DNA of 64,000 bases from Xylophilus sp. GOD-11R (GCF_033546935.1 NZ_CP137854.1:744001-808000); one strand, 5' to 3'. Positions 7,513 to 17,206 are shown, counted from the first letter of the stretch. Program-made: numbers and translations. The notes: generated from the sequence alone by a model not told the origin.

Positions 7513-9483
7513 TCAGCGCATCGCGCCGATGACCGAATCGAAAAGGCTCTGCGCCACCTGGATCATCTTGGCGGAGGCCTGGTAGGCCTGCTGGTACTGC
7601 AGCAGCTTGGCGGCTTCCTCGTCGAGGTTGACGCCGCTGACCGACGAGGCGCTGCTGTCGAGGCTGGCCGAAATGTTGGCCGAGACGCTGGCGGTGAACT
7701 GCGCGCCCTGCACGCGGGTGCCGATCTCCGACATGAGGCCGGCGTAGCCGTCGGACAGCGCCGAGCCGTCGTAGACCGTCTTGTCACGCAGCGCGGCCAT
7801 GGCGTCGGCATTGCCGGCGGTGGTGGTGACCGGGCCGCCGACGGTGGTGGCGGGCGTGGCGCTGTAGGTGTTGGGCCAGGTGCCGGCGGCGCGCATCGGC
7901 GTGCCGATGCTCGAGTCGTTGGCCTGCACCATGACCACGTCGCCGGCGGCGGGAACGCCCTTGAGGCTGAGTTCCCAGCCGTTGAACGACAGCTTCTGGC
8001 CGCTGGTGTAGGTCTGCGCGGGACCGGCGGCGGCCGGCGGCACGGTGACGGTGTAGCTGGTCGGCGAGGTGAAGTTGATCACCGCGTCGCTGGTCAGCGC
8101 CGGGTTCTGCGACACCGCGAGCAGGCCCTGCACCGTGACCGAGCCGGTGTTGTCGGCCGCGGCGGTGGCGACCACCGGGCTGGTCACGGCGAGCTGGCGC
8201 GCGGACGAGAACACGGTGGCCATCTGCGAGGCGGCGCTGGCGAAGGGCTTGACGGTGAAGGTGTCGCCGCTGGCCGCGCCCGCGCCGACGGCGAAGGTCA
8301 GGCCGTCGACCGTGGGCTGGCCGGAGGCGAGGTCGAAATTGGTGACCTGGCCGTCGGACAGCCGGGTGACCGAGCCGACGGTGCCGGAGTTCATGGTGAC
8401 GCGGTAGTCGGACGCGGCGAGCTTGCTCACGTCGGTCACCGACACGCCCACGCTGGCGCTGCCGGTGTTGGCGGCGGCCGGGTAGCCGGCGGGCATGGAG
8501 ATCGGGTTGAGCAGGTTGCCGCCGGTGTTGCCGTCGAGGTCCAGGCCGAGCTTGTGCTGGTCGTTGATGGTGGTCGTGGTGGCGACGGCGATGCGGCCGA
8601 GCAGGTTGCGGCCTTCGGCGAGGTCGGTGTTGTTGAAGCGCAGCAGGCCGGCGACCTCGCCGCCGCCGAGCTGGTTTTCGTCCAACGTGGTGCCCAGCGT
8701 GCCGGGCCGGCCGATGGAGAGCTTCATCACCGAGGGGTCGCCGTTGGGGTCGGACACCATCGAGACGGTGGCGGTGGTGGTGCCCAGGACCAGCGCCTGG
8801 CTGCCCAGGAAGACGTTGGTGGTGCCGTCGTCGGCGGCGACCTGGGTGGTCTGCACGTATTTGTTGAGGTCCTTGACGAGCGAGTCGCGCTGGTCGAGCA
8901 GGTCGTTGGGCTGCTGCGCGCTGCCGAAGGCCACGGCGATCTGCTGGTTGACCGCCGCGATGCGGGTGACCAGGCCGTTGACGGCGGTGACGTCGTCCTT
9001 GAGCTTCTGCTGGGTGGTGGTCTGCAGTTCGTCGAGTTGCGAGGACGCGGTGTTGAAACGGCCGGTCATCTCGCTGGCGCGGGTCAGCACCACCGAGCGG
9101 GCGGTGAGGTCGGAAGGCGCGGCCGACACGTCGGTGAAGGCGTTGAGCATGTCGGTCACCGAAGCGCCCAGGCCCGTGGCGCCGCCGGGGAACACGTCTT
9201 CGAGCTGCAACAGGCTCGCCGAGCGGGCGGAATCGGATGCGGCCACCGAGGTGGCGAGTGTGGCCTGCTTGGTCAGGAACTGGTCGTGCGCGCGGGTGAT
9301 GGTGGCCACGCTGACGCCACGGCCGATGTAGCCCGCGCCGGTGTATTGCCCGCCGGCCGACTCCAGCTGCACCGTCTGCTTGGAATAGCCGGCGGTGTTG
9401 ACGTTGGAGATGTTGTGGCCAATGGTCTGCAGCGCAGTCTGGTTGGCCGTGAGCGCGCGAGCGCTGACGTTGAGCAGGCTCAT
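7513..9483 (-). CDS. flgK: Flagellar hook-associated protein 1 (FlgK)
   Basis: A 656-aa hook-filament junction protein. The N-terminus (MSLLNVSARALTANQTALQT, then GHNISNVNTAGYSKQ) is the rod/hook D0 signature shared by axial proteins, and the C-terminus (EEAAKLLQYQQAYQASAKM) is the matching helix. The start ATG overlaps the flgJ stop by 4 bp (ATGA), showing translational coupling. Length is normal to slightly long for betaproteobacteria. Confidence 0.96.
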   Translation of the reverse strand: MSLLNVSARALTANQTALQTIGHNISNVNTAGYSKQTVQLESAGGQYTGAGYIGRGVSVATITRAHDQFLTKQATLATSVAASDSARSASLLQLEDVFPGGATGLGASVTDMLNAFTDVSAAPSDLTARSVVLTRASEMTGRFNTASSQLDELQTTTQQKLKDDVTAVNGLVTRIAAVNQQIAVAFGSAQQPNDLLDQRDSLVKDLNKYVQTTQVAADDGTTNVFLGSQALVLGTTTATVSMVSDPNGDPSVMKLSIGRPGTLGTTLDENQLGGGEVAGLLRFNNTDLAEGRNLLGRIAVATTTTINDQHKLGLDLDGNTGGNLLNPISMPAGYPAAANTGSASVGVSVTDVSKLAASDYRVTMNSGTVGSVTRLSDGQVTNFDLASGQPTVDGLTFAVGAGAASGDTFTVKPFASAASQMATVFSSARQLAVTSPVVATAAADNTGSVTVQGLLAVSQNPALTSDAVINFTSPTSYTVTVPPAAAGPAQTYTSGQKLSFNGWELSLKGVPAAGDVVMVQANDSSIGTPMRAAGTWPNTYSATPATTVGGPVTTTAGNADAMAALRDKTVYDGSALSDGYAGLMSEIGTRVQGAQFTASVSANISASLDSSASSVSGVNLDEEAAKLLQYQQAYQASAKMIQVAQSLFDSVIGAMR

Positions 9484-10415
9484 GAGTGCTGTCCGGCTGA
9501 CGCGACCACGCTGCGTTGCTGCCAGTGGGCGGCGCTGGCGATGGCGCGGCTGAGCTTGCTGGCGTAGGCCGGGTCGGTGGCGTAGCCGGCGCGCTTGAGT
9601 TCGGTGGCGTAGGCGTGCGCCGAGTCGGTCTTCTGGCGCGCGTTGGCGTAACGCGGGCTTTCGTTGATCAGCTTGGCGTAGTCGCGGAAGGAGTCCTCGG
9701 CGGATTCGTAGGCGCGGAACTTGGCCACCACCTTGCGCGGCTGGCCATTGATGTATTCGGTGGTGGTCACCTCGGCGACCTTGCCCTTCCAGTCGCCGCC
9801 GGCCTTCACGCCGAACAGGTTGTTGGCGCTGCTGCCGTCCTTGTTGCGGATGAGGTGCTTGCCCCAGCCGGTCTCGTGGCCGGCCTGGCCGAGCATGAAG
9901 TTGGCGGGAATGCCGCTTTCCTCGCTGACGGTGGCGGCGGCATCGCCGAGCCTGGCCACGAAGTCGCCCTGGGCGCTGCCGGTCTTGACCGGCGCGGTGG
10001 CCGAGGTGGCGTTGGCGGGCTTGGCGCCGTTGACAGCACCGAGCGACAGCGTGGACGGCGGCAGCGTGCCCGGCTTCAGGCCCGACTGCGCCATGAGCTG
10101 CTTTTCGATCATGGCCGACAGGCCGCCGGGCTGGCCGGACATCTGCACCGCGAACTGCTGGTCGAGCATGTCCATGCCGAGCTTCTCGCCCTCGCTGTCG
10201 TTCATGCCGGACTTCATCGTCGCCTCGCGCATGCTTTTCATGAGCTCGCGCATGAACATCGACTCGAACTGCTTGGCCGATTCCTTGATGGCCTTGGGGT
10301 CGTTCTTGCCCGCCTGGAACTTCAGCGCATTGAGCGACTTGCCGTCGGCGGCCAGGGCTTCGCTCGCCGATGGCGCGCCGGAGCCCATGCCGAAGGAGGT
10401 GGAGGAGATGGCCAT
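9480..10415 (-). CDS. flgJ: Flagellar rod-assembly protein and peptidoglycan hydrolase (FlgJ)
   Basis: A 311-aa dual-domain FlgJ. Residues about 35-110 form the rod-binding domain (AKQFESMFMRELMKSMREAT). Residues about 150-305 form a glucosaminidase domain, with GQAGHETGWGKH carrying the catalytic Glu and NNLFGVKAGGDWKG downstream. It acts in the periplasm, where it caps the growing rod and cuts peptidoglycan. The single-domain form found in some phyla is excluded by the length. It is coupled to flgK by a 4-bp overlap. Confidence 0.96.
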   Translation of the reverse strand: MAISSTSFGMGSGAPSASEALAADGKSLNALKFQAGKNDPKAIKESAKQFESMFMRELMKSMREATMKSGMNDSEGEKLGMDMLDQQFAVQMSGQPGGLSAMIEKQLMAQSGLKPGTLPPSTLSLGAVNGAKPANATSATAPVKTGSAQGDFVARLGDAAATVSEESGIPANFMLGQAGHETGWGKHLIRNKDGSSANNLFGVKAGGDWKGKVAEVTTTEYINGQPRKVVAKFRAYESAEDSFRDYAKLINESPRYANARQKTDSAHAYATELKRAGYATDPAYASKLSRAIASAAHWQQRSVVASAGQHS

Positions 10416-10437
10416 GGTGTTGTCCCGCCTGTCGTCG

Positions 10438-11574
10438 TCAGATCACTTCGAGCTCGGCGTTGAGCGCGCCGGCGGCCTTGATCGCCTGCAGGATGGCCAG
10501 CAGATCCTGGGGCGTGGCGCCGAGCGCGTTGAGCGCACGGACCACGTCGGCCAGCTGGGGCGAGGCGGGGACCTGCATCAGGATGCCGGGTTCCTGCTTG
10601 ATGGTGATGTCGCTCTTCTGCGCGATGGCCGTCTGGCCGCCGCTGAAGGCGCCGGGCTGGCTGATGATGGGCGTGCTGTTGATGGTGATCGACAGGTTGC
10701 CGTGGGCGATGGCGCAGGGGCCGAGCGTGACCGACTGGTTCAGCACGATGGAGCCGGTGCGGGCATTGATGACCACCTTGGCGGCCGGCGCGCTGATCTC
10801 CAGCGGAATCTCTTCCAGGTCGGCCAGGAAGCTCACCCGGGCATTGGCGTCCATGGGCGCCTGAACCTGCACCGTGCGGCCGTCGAGCGCGCGGGCCAGG
10901 CCGCTGCCGAGGCGGCGGTTGATGGCTTCGGCGACGCGGCGGGCGGTCTGGAAGTCGAAGGAATTCAAATCGAGCTTGATCGAGTCGCCTTCCTGCAGCG
11001 GCGTGGGAATGGCGCGCTCAACCTGGCCGCCCTGCGGCACGCGGCCGGCGCTCAAATGGTTGATCTGCACCTTGCTGCCGCCGGCGGCGGCACCCGCGCC
11101 ACCCACGGCCACGTTGCCCTGCGCCAGGGCATAGATCTCGCCGTCGACGCCGCGCAGCGGGGTGGTGATGAGGGTGCCGCCCTTGAGCGACTTGGAGTTG
11201 CCGATGGAGGAGACGTTGACGTCGATCATCTGGCCGGGCTGGGCGAAGGCCGGCAGCTGGGCGGTGACGATGACCGCGGCGACGTTCTTCAATTGCAGCT
11301 GCGAGGCGGTGGCCGCCGGCAGGGTGATGCCCAGCTGCTGCATGTAGTTGGTCAGGCTCTGCGTGGTCAGCGGCATCTGCGTGGTCTGGTCGCCGGTGCC
11401 GTCGAGGCCGATGACCAGGCCGTAGCCGGTCAGCTGGTTGGTGCGCACTCCTTGCACCGCGGCGACTTCCTTGATGCGCATGGCCTGCGCCGGCATCTGG
11501 GCCAGCAGCAGACCGAGAGCGGCGCCGAACAGGACGGCGAGGCGGGCGAAGGAGGGAGTGCGGAGGGAGGGCAT
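10438..11574 (-). CDS. flgI: Flagellar P-ring protein (FlgI)
   Basis: A 378-aa precursor of the P ring, which acts as a peptidoglycan-level bushing for the rod. The start MPSLRTPSFARLAVLFGAAL gives a clean signal peptide with cleavage after AQA at residue 31, followed by MRIKEVAAVQGVRTNQLTGY, the classical mature FlgI N-terminus. The longer in-frame start at 11634 would run into flgH and was rejected. The C-terminus (ALGATPQDLLAILQAIKAAG) is family-typical. Confidence 0.95.
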   Translation of the reverse strand: MPSLRTPSFARLAVLFGAALGLLLAQMPAQAMRIKEVAAVQGVRTNQLTGYGLVIGLDGTGDQTTQMPLTTQSLTNYMQQLGITLPAATASQLQLKNVAAVIVTAQLPAFAQPGQMIDVNVSSIGNSKSLKGGTLITTPLRGVDGEIYALAQGNVAVGGAGAAAGGSKVQINHLSAGRVPQGGQVERAIPTPLQEGDSIKLDLNSFDFQTARRVAEAINRRLGSGLARALDGRTVQVQAPMDANARVSFLADLEEIPLEISAPAAKVVINARTGSIVLNQSVTLGPCAIAHGNLSITINSTPIISQPGAFSGGQTAIAQKSDITIKQEPGILMQVPASPQLADVVRALNALGATPQDLLAILQAIKAAGALNAELEVI

Positions 11575-11594
11575 GGGAGAGATTCTCCCGCGCC

Positions 11595-12317
11595 TTAGAA
11601 AGGCAGAACGTTCAAAAAGACCCGGGAAAGCCACCCCATTTGCTGGGCTTCGCCGGCCTGGCCTCTGCCACGCGACTCGATGCGCACGTTGGCGACCTGG
11701 GTCGAGGCGACCAGGCTGCCGGCCTGGATCGCGCGCGGATCGACGGTGCCGGAGAAACGCAGCACGTCGACGTTTTCGTTCACGCCGATCTGCTTTTCGC
11801 CGGTGACCACCAGGTGGCCGTTGGGCAGCACCTGCACCACGGTGGCGGTGATGGCGCCGGAGAAGGTGTTGGCGCTCTGCGTGCCGCCCTTGCCGGAGAA
11901 GGTGTTGGCGTCGCTGGCGGCGATGTTGGTCTTGGCCGCGAGCGAGGCCGCGCCGAAGAAGGGCAGGGCGGTGATGCCGGCCTTGACGGTGCCGTTCTTG
12001 TCCACCGTGGAGGTGGAGCTCTGGCTGGCGCTGACGTTCTCGACGATGTTGATCGTGACCGTGTCGCCCACCAGGCGCGCGCGCCGGTCTTCGAAGGCCT
12101 GGCGGTAGGTGGCGGTGCTGAACAGCCCGCCGGTGGCGGCGACCGGTTCGCGCATCGGGTAGACCAGTTGCGGCGCCGAGGTGACCGGCATGTCGATCTT
12201 GGGCTGCATGGTTTCGCAGGCGGTGAGCAGCGAGACCAGGGGCAGCAGCGCGAGCAGGGCGATGCGCGAGGTGGATGACGCGCGGGAAACGGTGCGGAAA
12301 GAAGAAGAGCGTGGCAT
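11595..12317 (-). CDS. flgH: Flagellar L-ring lipoprotein (FlgH)
   Basis: A 240-aa outer-membrane lipoprotein that forms the L ring. It has a lipoprotein signal peptide with lipobox LTAC and the modified Cys at residue 34. Typical FlgH blocks follow: LFSTATYRQAFEDRRARLVG, GDTVTINIVENVSASQ, and near the C-terminus GEKQIGVNENVDVLRFSG with DPRAI. It lies 20 bp upstream of flgI in the same operon. Confidence 0.95.
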   Translation of the reverse strand: MPRSSSFRTVSRASSTSRIALLALLPLVSLLTACETMQPKIDMPVTSAPQLVYPMREPVAATGGLFSTATYRQAFEDRRARLVGDTVTINIVENVSASQSSTSTVDKNGTVKAGITALPFFGAASLAAKTNIAASDANTFSGKGGTQSANTFSGAITATVVQVLPNGHLVVTGEKQIGVNENVDVLRFSGTVDPRAIQAGSLVASTQVANVRIESRGRGQAGEAQQMGWLSRVFLNVLPF

Positions 12318-12343
12318 GGCGAATGTCTCCGTGCGGCGTTTTC

Positions 12344-13126
12344 TCAGAGTTGACCCAGCTTTTGCAGCATCTGGTCGGAGGTCTGCACGGCCTTGCTGTT
12401 CATTTCGTAGGCGCGCTGGGTCTGGATCATGCCGATCAGCTCCTGCACCACGTTGACGTTGGAGGTTTCGACGAAACCCTGCATGACCGTGCCCAGGCCG
12501 TTGGTGCCGGGGGTGCCGGCCTGCGGCGTGCCGGAGGCGGCGGTTTCGGTGAACAGGTTCTGGCCGCGTGGCTCCAGGCCGGCCGGATTGATGAAGTTGA
12601 CCAGCGCGATCGTGCCGATCTGCTGCGGCGTCGAGCTGGTGGGCAGCACCACGCTGACCGCGCCGTCGGCGCCGATGGTGATGCTCTGCGCGTTCGGCGG
12701 CACGGTCACGCCGTTGCCGACCGGCAGGCCGTTGTTGGTGACGAGCTGGCCGTTGGAATTGACCTGGAACGAGCCGTCGCGGGTGTAGGCCAGGGTGCCG
12801 TCGGGCTGGGTGACCTGGAAGAAGCCGTTGCCCTTGACGGCCACGTCGAGCGTATTGCCCGACTGCTGCAGGCTGCCCTGCGCGAAGGAGCGCGAGGTGG
12901 CGACGGTGCGCACGCCCAGGCCGATCTGCAGGCCGGTCGGCAGCTGGTTCTGCTCGGTGGTGTTGGAGCCGACCTGGCGCATGTTCTGGTACATCAGGTC
13001 TTCGAAGACGGCGTTGGCGCGCTTGAAGCCGTTGGTGGAGACGTTGGCCAGGTTGTGGGAGATGACGTCCAGCTGGGTTTGCTGGGCTTCCATGCCGGTC
13101 TTGGAGATCCAGAGCGAATTGATCAT
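12344..13126 (-). CDS. flgG: Flagellar distal rod protein (FlgG)
   Basis: A 260-aa rod subunit. The N-terminus [20 protein letters not shown] and the [19 protein letters not shown] block are diagnostic of FlgG, as is the C-terminal [20 protein letters not shown]. The length is exactly family-typical. It lies 16 bp after flgF and 26 bp before flgH. Confidence 0.97.
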   Translation of the reverse strand: MINSLWISKTGMEAQQTQLDVISHNLANVSTNGFKRANAVFEDLMYQNMRQVGSNTTEQNQLPTGLQIGLGVRTVATSRSFAQGSLQQSGNTLDVAVKGNGFFQVTQPDGTLAYTRDGSFQVNSNGQLVTNNGLPVGNGVTVPPNAQSITIGADGAVSVVLPTSSTPQQIGTIALVNFINPAGLEPRGQNLFTETAASGTPQAGTPGTNGLGTVMQGFVETSNVNVVQELIGMIQTQRAYEMNSKAVQTSDQMLQKLGQL

Positions 13127-13142
13127 GGCGTTACTCGGTTGT

Positions 13143-13880
13143 TCAGTTCATCGACAAGAGCTGGCTGGCGGACTTGTCGTCCGTCTCGGCCGTCTGCAGG
13201 AGGCGGGTGTTCTGCTCGAACTGGCGGGCCGCTTCGATCATGGAAACCATGGTGCTGACCGCGTTCACGTTGGAGCCTTCCAGCGCGCCGGTCTGCACCC
13301 GGGCGTTGGCGTCGTTCTGGGCCGGGTCGCCGGTGGTGGTGCGGAACAGGCCGTCGGCGCTGCGGCGCAGCGGCTCGTCGGCGGTCGCGGTCACCAGCTT
13401 CAGGCGGCCGATGGTGTTGATCGGCTGGCCGTCGACCTTGGCGGTGATGGTGCCGTCCACGCCCAGCGACACCTGGGCGTTCTGCGGCACGTCGATGGGT
13501 GCACCGTCGGCCGACAGCACCTGCAGGCCGACGCTGTTGACCAGCGTGCCGTTGGCATTGACCTGGAAGCCGCCGTTGCGGCTGTAGGCCTCGGTGCCGT
13601 CCAGGCCCTGCACCGCGAAGAACGCATTGCCCTGCGGCATCGCGTCGAGGTTGCGGTCGGTGAAGGTGATGGTGCCGGGGGTGTTGTCGTGGGTGCTGGC
13701 GGTTTCCAGCGCGAAGACACGCGTGCTGGAGCCGTCGCCGTTGATCGGCACGGCGCGGTAGGCCTGCAGCTCCTGGCGGAAACCGTTGGTGGAGACGTTG
13801 GCCAGGTTGTTGGCCAGCACCGCCTGCCGGTCGGCGGCAGCCGCTGCACCCGTCATCGATGTGTAAATCAGACGATCCAT
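13143..13880 (-). CDS. flgF: Flagellar proximal rod protein (FlgF)
   Basis: A 245-aa rod subunit. [20 protein letters not shown] with [20 protein letters not shown] and the C-terminal [20 protein letters not shown] identify FlgF. A 260-bp gap containing a tandem repeat separates it from flgE, unlike the tight spacing elsewhere in this operon, so that insertion may affect how much read-through reaches flgF. Confidence 0.96.
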   Translation of the reverse strand: MDRLIYTSMTGAAAAADRQAVLANNLANVSTNGFRQELQAYRAVPINGDGSSTRVFALETASTHDNTPGTITFTDRNLDAMPQGNAFFAVQGLDGTEAYSRNGGFQVNANGTLVNSVGLQVLSADGAPIDVPQNAQVSLGVDGTITAKVDGQPINTIGRLKLVTATADEPLRRSADGLFRTTTGDPAQNDANARVQTGALEGSNVNAVSTMVSMIEAARQFEQNTRLLQTAETDDKSASQLLSMN

Positions 13881-13941
13881 GACTCAATCCTTTGAGAAGG
13901 AAACCATTGCCGCCACCGACCTGCGAGGCGTACTTTCTTTC

Positions 13942-14139
13942 GCGGGGCGCGCCGCGCCGGGCCGCCCCAAGCGGCCGCGCCGCCCCCGGCAGGGGGGTGG
14001 CGAAGACACGAAGTGCGCAGCCTGGGGGCGAGCCATATGCGCGGGGCGCGCCGCGCCGGGCCGCCCCAAGCGGCCGCGCCGCCCCCGGCAGGGGGTTGGC
14101 GAAGACACGAAGTGCGCAGCCTGGGGGCGAGCCATATGC
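13942..14139. repeat. Two 99-bp tandem copies of a GC-rich intergenic repeat
   Basis: Units at 13942-14040 and 14041-14139 are identical except for one base (gggggg versus gggggt in the Pro-rich core). Each contains a GCCGCCCC/GGGGCGGC-like hairpin core and ends in cgaagacacgaagtgc then gcctgggggcgag. The same 3' motif follows other genes: fliE (50817-51157), fliT (48208-48286, inverted) and fliL (59329-59440, inverted). The copies start directly after the flgE stop in the direction of flgE transcription. The near identity indicates a recent tandem duplication inside the flg operon. Confidence 0.85.
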
Positions 14140-14140
14140 A

Positions 14141-15364
14141 TCAGCGGAGGTTCACCAAGGTGGACATGACCTGGTCCTGCGTCTTGATGGTCTGTGCGTT
14201 GGCCTGGTAGGCGCGCTGGGCGGTCATCATGTTGACCAGCTCGGCGGTGAGGTCGACGTTGGAGTCTTCCAGCGTGCCGGAGTTGATCTTTCCGAAGTTG
14301 CCCGAGCCCGGCGAGTTCTTGATCGGCGCGCCGGAGGCCACGGTTTCCTTCCAGTAGTCGCCGCTGGAGGGCTCCAGGCCCTGCACGTTGCGGAAGTTCG
14401 CCAGCACGATCTGGCCGGTGGACTGGGTCTGGCCGTTGGAATAGCGCGCGGTCAGCGTGCCGTCCTCGGCGAAGGACATGCCGGTCAGCTCGCCGGGCGC
14501 GTAGCCGTCCTGCTTGAGGCTCGACACGTAGAAGGACGAAGCGTTCTGCGTGAGGCCGTTGAGGTTGACCGTCACGTTGAAGGCCGGAGTCGCGGCGCCT
14601 GCGACCTGGATGCCGTTGAGCGTCAGCGGGCTGCCCGAGGCGATGTTGCCGTTGGCATCGAAGGTGACGGAGCCGACCGGGGTGCCGGTGGTGGTGCCGG
14701 TCGAGTTGCCCTGTGGATAGTCGGCATAGACGTTCCAGGCGTTGGATGCCGTCTTCTGGAAATAGATACCCACCGGAACCGCCGCGCCTTGCGAATCGTA
14801 GGCGGTGATGGACGTGCCGTAGGTGCTCAGCGCGGTGTTGGGCGTGACCGAGTTGTAGACGACGGCGGTGGTGTCGAGGTTGGCGGTGGCGGTGATGCTG
14901 GAGGTCTGATGGCCGGCCACGCCCTTGCCCGTGGGCAGCGACAGCGTGCCCTTGGTGACCGAGCCGGTCAGGGGGTCGAAGATGTTGCCCTGCAGCTTGG
15001 CGCCGCCGTTGGTGACGATCTCGCCGTCGGCATTGAGCTTGAAGGTGCCGTTGCGGGTGTAGGCGGTTTCGCCGCTGGGCATCTGCACCTGGTAGAAGCC
15101 GTTGCCGTTGATGGCCAGGTCCAGATCGTTGCCGGTGGTGGTCAGGTTGCCCTGGCTGAACTGCTGCGAGATGGCGGCGGTCATCACGCCGATGCCCGGG
15201 GTGTTGGCGCTGCCGCCGCTGCCCAGGTTGGAGGCGTAGAGATCGGAGAACTCGGCACGCGACGCCTTCATGCCGGTGGTGTTGACGTTGGCGATGTTGT
15301 TGCCGATGACGTCGAGGTTGCGGCTGGCGGCGTTGAGACCGGAGAGACCTTGCTGGAATGCCAT
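14141..15364 (-). CDS. flgE: Flagellar hook protein (FlgE)
   Basis: A 407-aa hook subunit. It begins MAFQQGLSGLNAASRNLDVI with NNIANVNTTGMKASRAEFSD and ends TAELVNMMTAQRAYQANAQT, the paired D0 helices of axial proteins. The length is typical of FlgE. Hook length is set by FliK, encoded at 57158. It is separated from flgD by 56 bp. Confidence 0.96.
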   Translation of the reverse strand: MAFQQGLSGLNAASRNLDVIGNNIANVNTTGMKASRAEFSDLYASNLGSGGSANTPGIGVMTAAISQQFSQGNLTTTGNDLDLAINGNGFYQVQMPSGETAYTRNGTFKLNADGEIVTNGGAKLQGNIFDPLTGSVTKGTLSLPTGKGVAGHQTSSITATANLDTTAVVYNSVTPNTALSTYGTSITAYDSQGAAVPVGIYFQKTASNAWNVYADYPQGNSTGTTTGTPVGSVTFDANGNIASGSPLTLNGIQVAGAATPAFNVTVNLNGLTQNASSFYVSSLKQDGYAPGELTGMSFAEDGTLTARYSNGQTQSTGQIVLANFRNVQGLEPSSGDYWKETVASGAPIKNSPGSGNFGKINSGTLEDSNVDLTAELVNMMTAQRAYQANAQTIKTQDQVMSTLVNLR

Positions 15365-15420
15365 GTTGGATGCTCCTTAGCGCGGGGAGAGGGTGTGGCG
15401 AAAACGGTGGATCGGGCCGA

Positions 15421-16119
15421 TCAGAGGATCGACTTGACGGAGGTGTAGGCGGCGGAATTGCCGTCCTTGAACTTCAGGGTCAGGGCACCGGAGGTGTCCG
15501 AACCGATGGAGGCGACCGTGCCCTTGACCAGCGCGGTCGAGCCCACGCTGGCGGTGCCGTTGGCGGCGGTGACGGTGAACTTCAGGCCGTCGGTGGCGCT
15601 GTAGCCGGTGGAGTCGAAGCTGAAGTCGTGCTGGCCGGCTTCCATCGCGCCGAGGTTGATGTTGCCGACGGTGACGCCGCCGGCGGTGCTGACCTTCACC
15701 GTGACGTTGCTGGCCGCGCCGTCGAGGTTGAACACGCCGCTGCCCTTCTTGCTGGCCGCGTCGACCGAGACGGTGCTGCCGGCGGCGAGCACGTCGTGGC
15801 CGATGAGTGCGCTGGCCTGGATGCCCTGCATCGCGGCCATCTGCGTGGCCAGGTCGGTCACGGTGGTGTTGAGCTTCTCGATGCCGGAGACGGTGTTGAT
15901 CTGCGCGATCTGGGTCGTCATCTGGGCGTTGTCCATCGGGTTCATCGGATCCTGGTTGTTCAGCTGCGCGACGAGCAGCTTGAGGAACCGGTCCTGCTGG
16001 TCGTCGGCACTGGTGGTGCCGGTGGTGCCCGAGGAGGAGGTCGAGGTCTTGGTCAGCGACGAGGTGGGCTGGTAGCTGGTCGTCGAGGTGAGGGCGTCGG
16101 TCGCGGCGGTGGAGGCCAT
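15421..16119 (-). CDS. flgD: Flagellar hook-cap protein (FlgD)
   Basis: A 232-aa hook assembly scaffold. The Ser/Thr-rich N-terminus leads to DRFLKLLVAQLNNQDPMNPM, the strongly conserved FlgD motif, then ISGIEKL-like and a C-terminal FlgD Ig-like/tudor half (VGNINLGAMEAGQHDFSFD). It is exported to the tip of the growing hook and is absent from the finished structure. Confidence 0.95.
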   Translation of the reverse strand: MASTAATDALTSTTSYQPTSSLTKTSTSSSGTTGTTSADDQQDRFLKLLVAQLNNQDPMNPMDNAQMTTQIAQINTVSGIEKLNTTVTDLATQMAAMQGIQASALIGHDVLAAGSTVSVDAASKKGSGVFNLDGAASNVTVKVSTAGGVTVGNINLGAMEAGQHDFSFDSTGYSATDGLKFTVTAANGTASVGSTALVKGTVASIGSDTSGALTLKFKDGNSAAYTSVKSIL

Positions 16120-16158
16120 GGCGTGTCGTTCCGGTGGGGTGATGAGGGGCGGCGGGGC

Positions 16159-16563
16159 TTACTGGCCCATCTGCAGCGTCTTGAGCAACAGCGACTTGGC
16201 GGTGTTCATCATCTCGACGTTGTTCTGGTAGGCGCGGGAGGCGGAAATCATGTTGACCATCTCCTCGACCGCGTTGACGTTGGAATGGGTGACGTAGCCC
16301 TCGGCGTCGGCGGCCGGATTGGACGGGTCCATCACCTTGCGGCCTTCGGCCTGGTTTTCCTTGACCTGCACGACCTTCACGCCGGCGGTGCCTTCGTCGC
16401 CCATGGGCACGGTCTGGAACACCACCTGGCGCGCCTTGTAGGCCTTGCCGTCGGGACCGGCCACGGCCTCGACGTTGGCCAGGTTGGAGGCCACCGCGTT
16501 GAGCCGCTGCGACTGCGCGCTGACCGCGCTGCCGGAGACGTTGAAGATGGAGAACATCGACAT
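16159..16563 (-). CDS. flgC: Flagellar proximal rod protein (FlgC)
   Basis: A 134-aa rod subunit with MSMFSIFNVSGSAVSAQSQR, LNAVASNLANVEAVAGPDGK and the C-terminal EEMVNMISASRAYQNNVEMM motif. The length is typical of FlgC. It lies 26 bp downstream of flgB. Confidence 0.96.
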   Translation of the reverse strand: MSMFSIFNVSGSAVSAQSQRLNAVASNLANVEAVAGPDGKAYKARQVVFQTVPMGDEGTAGVKVVQVKENQAEGRKVMDPSNPAADAEGYVTHSNVNAVEEMVNMISASRAYQNNVEMMNTAKSLLLKTLQMGQ

Positions 16564-16589
16564 GGTTCAGGTCCTTGTGTCGTGCGCCG

Positions 16590-17090
16590 TCACTGGCCCT
16601 GGATGGCCGTGAGCATGGTCTTGGCCGATCCGTTGATGAAACGCAGCGCGGCTTCGTAGTGCACCGCGTTGTCGGCGAAGGCGGCGCGCTCGCGGTCGAG
16701 GTCGACGCTGTTGCCGTCCATCGAAGGCTGGGTCTGCACCGAGTAGCCGAGCTGGCCGGAGCCGCTGCCGCCGGGCAGGCCGCCGACCGTGGAGACGGGC
16801 ATGAAGCCGGCGCGGCCGAGGTCGGTGGTGGAAACGGTGGAAATGTTCTGCGGGCCGGCCACCGAGCCGATCGCGCTGCCCTGCGACGCGGCCATCGGCA
16901 GCGACAGGCTGCCGGCGGCGCCGCGCGAGCCGGTGGCGTTGCGCAGGGCCGAGGCGAAGTCCATGTCCCGGGCGGCGTAGCCGGGGGTGTCGGCGTTGGC
17001 GATGTTGCTGGCGATCACGCGCTGGCGTTCGGCGCGCAGGACCAGGGCCTTCGATTGGAAGTCCAGCTGGTTGGAGAGCGATTCGAGCAT
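16590..17090 (-). CDS. flgB: Flagellar proximal rod protein (FlgB)
   Basis: A 166-aa rod subunit. The N-terminus MLESLSNQLDFQSKALVLRA with SNIANADTPGYAARDMDF is diagnostic, and the C-terminal DRERAAFADNAVHYEAALRF is the matching helix. The Gly/Ser-rich middle makes it longer than the ~137-aa enterobacterial form. It is the first gene of the flgB-flgL operon and is divergent from flgA. Confidence 0.96.
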   Translation of the reverse strand: MLESLSNQLDFQSKALVLRAERQRVIASNIANADTPGYAARDMDFASALRNATGSRGAAGSLSLPMAASQGSAIGSVAGPQNISTVSTTDLGRAGFMPVSTVGGLPGGSGSGQLGYSVQTQPSMDGNSVDLDRERAAFADNAVHYEAALRFINGSAKTMLTAIQGQ

Positions 17091-17152
17091 GGCGGCAGAC
17101 CGTTTCGGTTGGTGGGCGAGAAGTGCGGAAGTCGGTTTTCTTCGGTGGAGCG

Positions 17153-17190
17153 ATTGTGGAAGTCGGCCCGCCGGACGAAAGGAGGATGAA
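17153..17190 (-). promoter_or_regulatory. Candidate class II promoter of the flgB operon
   Basis: On the minus strand TTCATC is followed after 27 nt by ACAAT, in the 252-bp flgB-flgA gap. The same layout precedes flhA, flhB, fliF and fliL. Within it CCTTT lies exactly 20 nt before ACAAT, as at flhA and flhB. The second block resembles a sigma-70 -10 box without a -35 box, which suits an activator-dependent promoter; FlhDC is the likely activator but this is inference. Confidence 0.5.
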
Positions 17191-17206
17191 GCGGGGAAAG
17201 CCGCCT

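Noticed and set aside
7489..9567. Long plus-strand open frame of ~690 codons opposite flgK
   Set aside because: His/Gly/Ala/Val-rich translation typical of the antisense of a high-GC gene; flgK on the other strand is certain.
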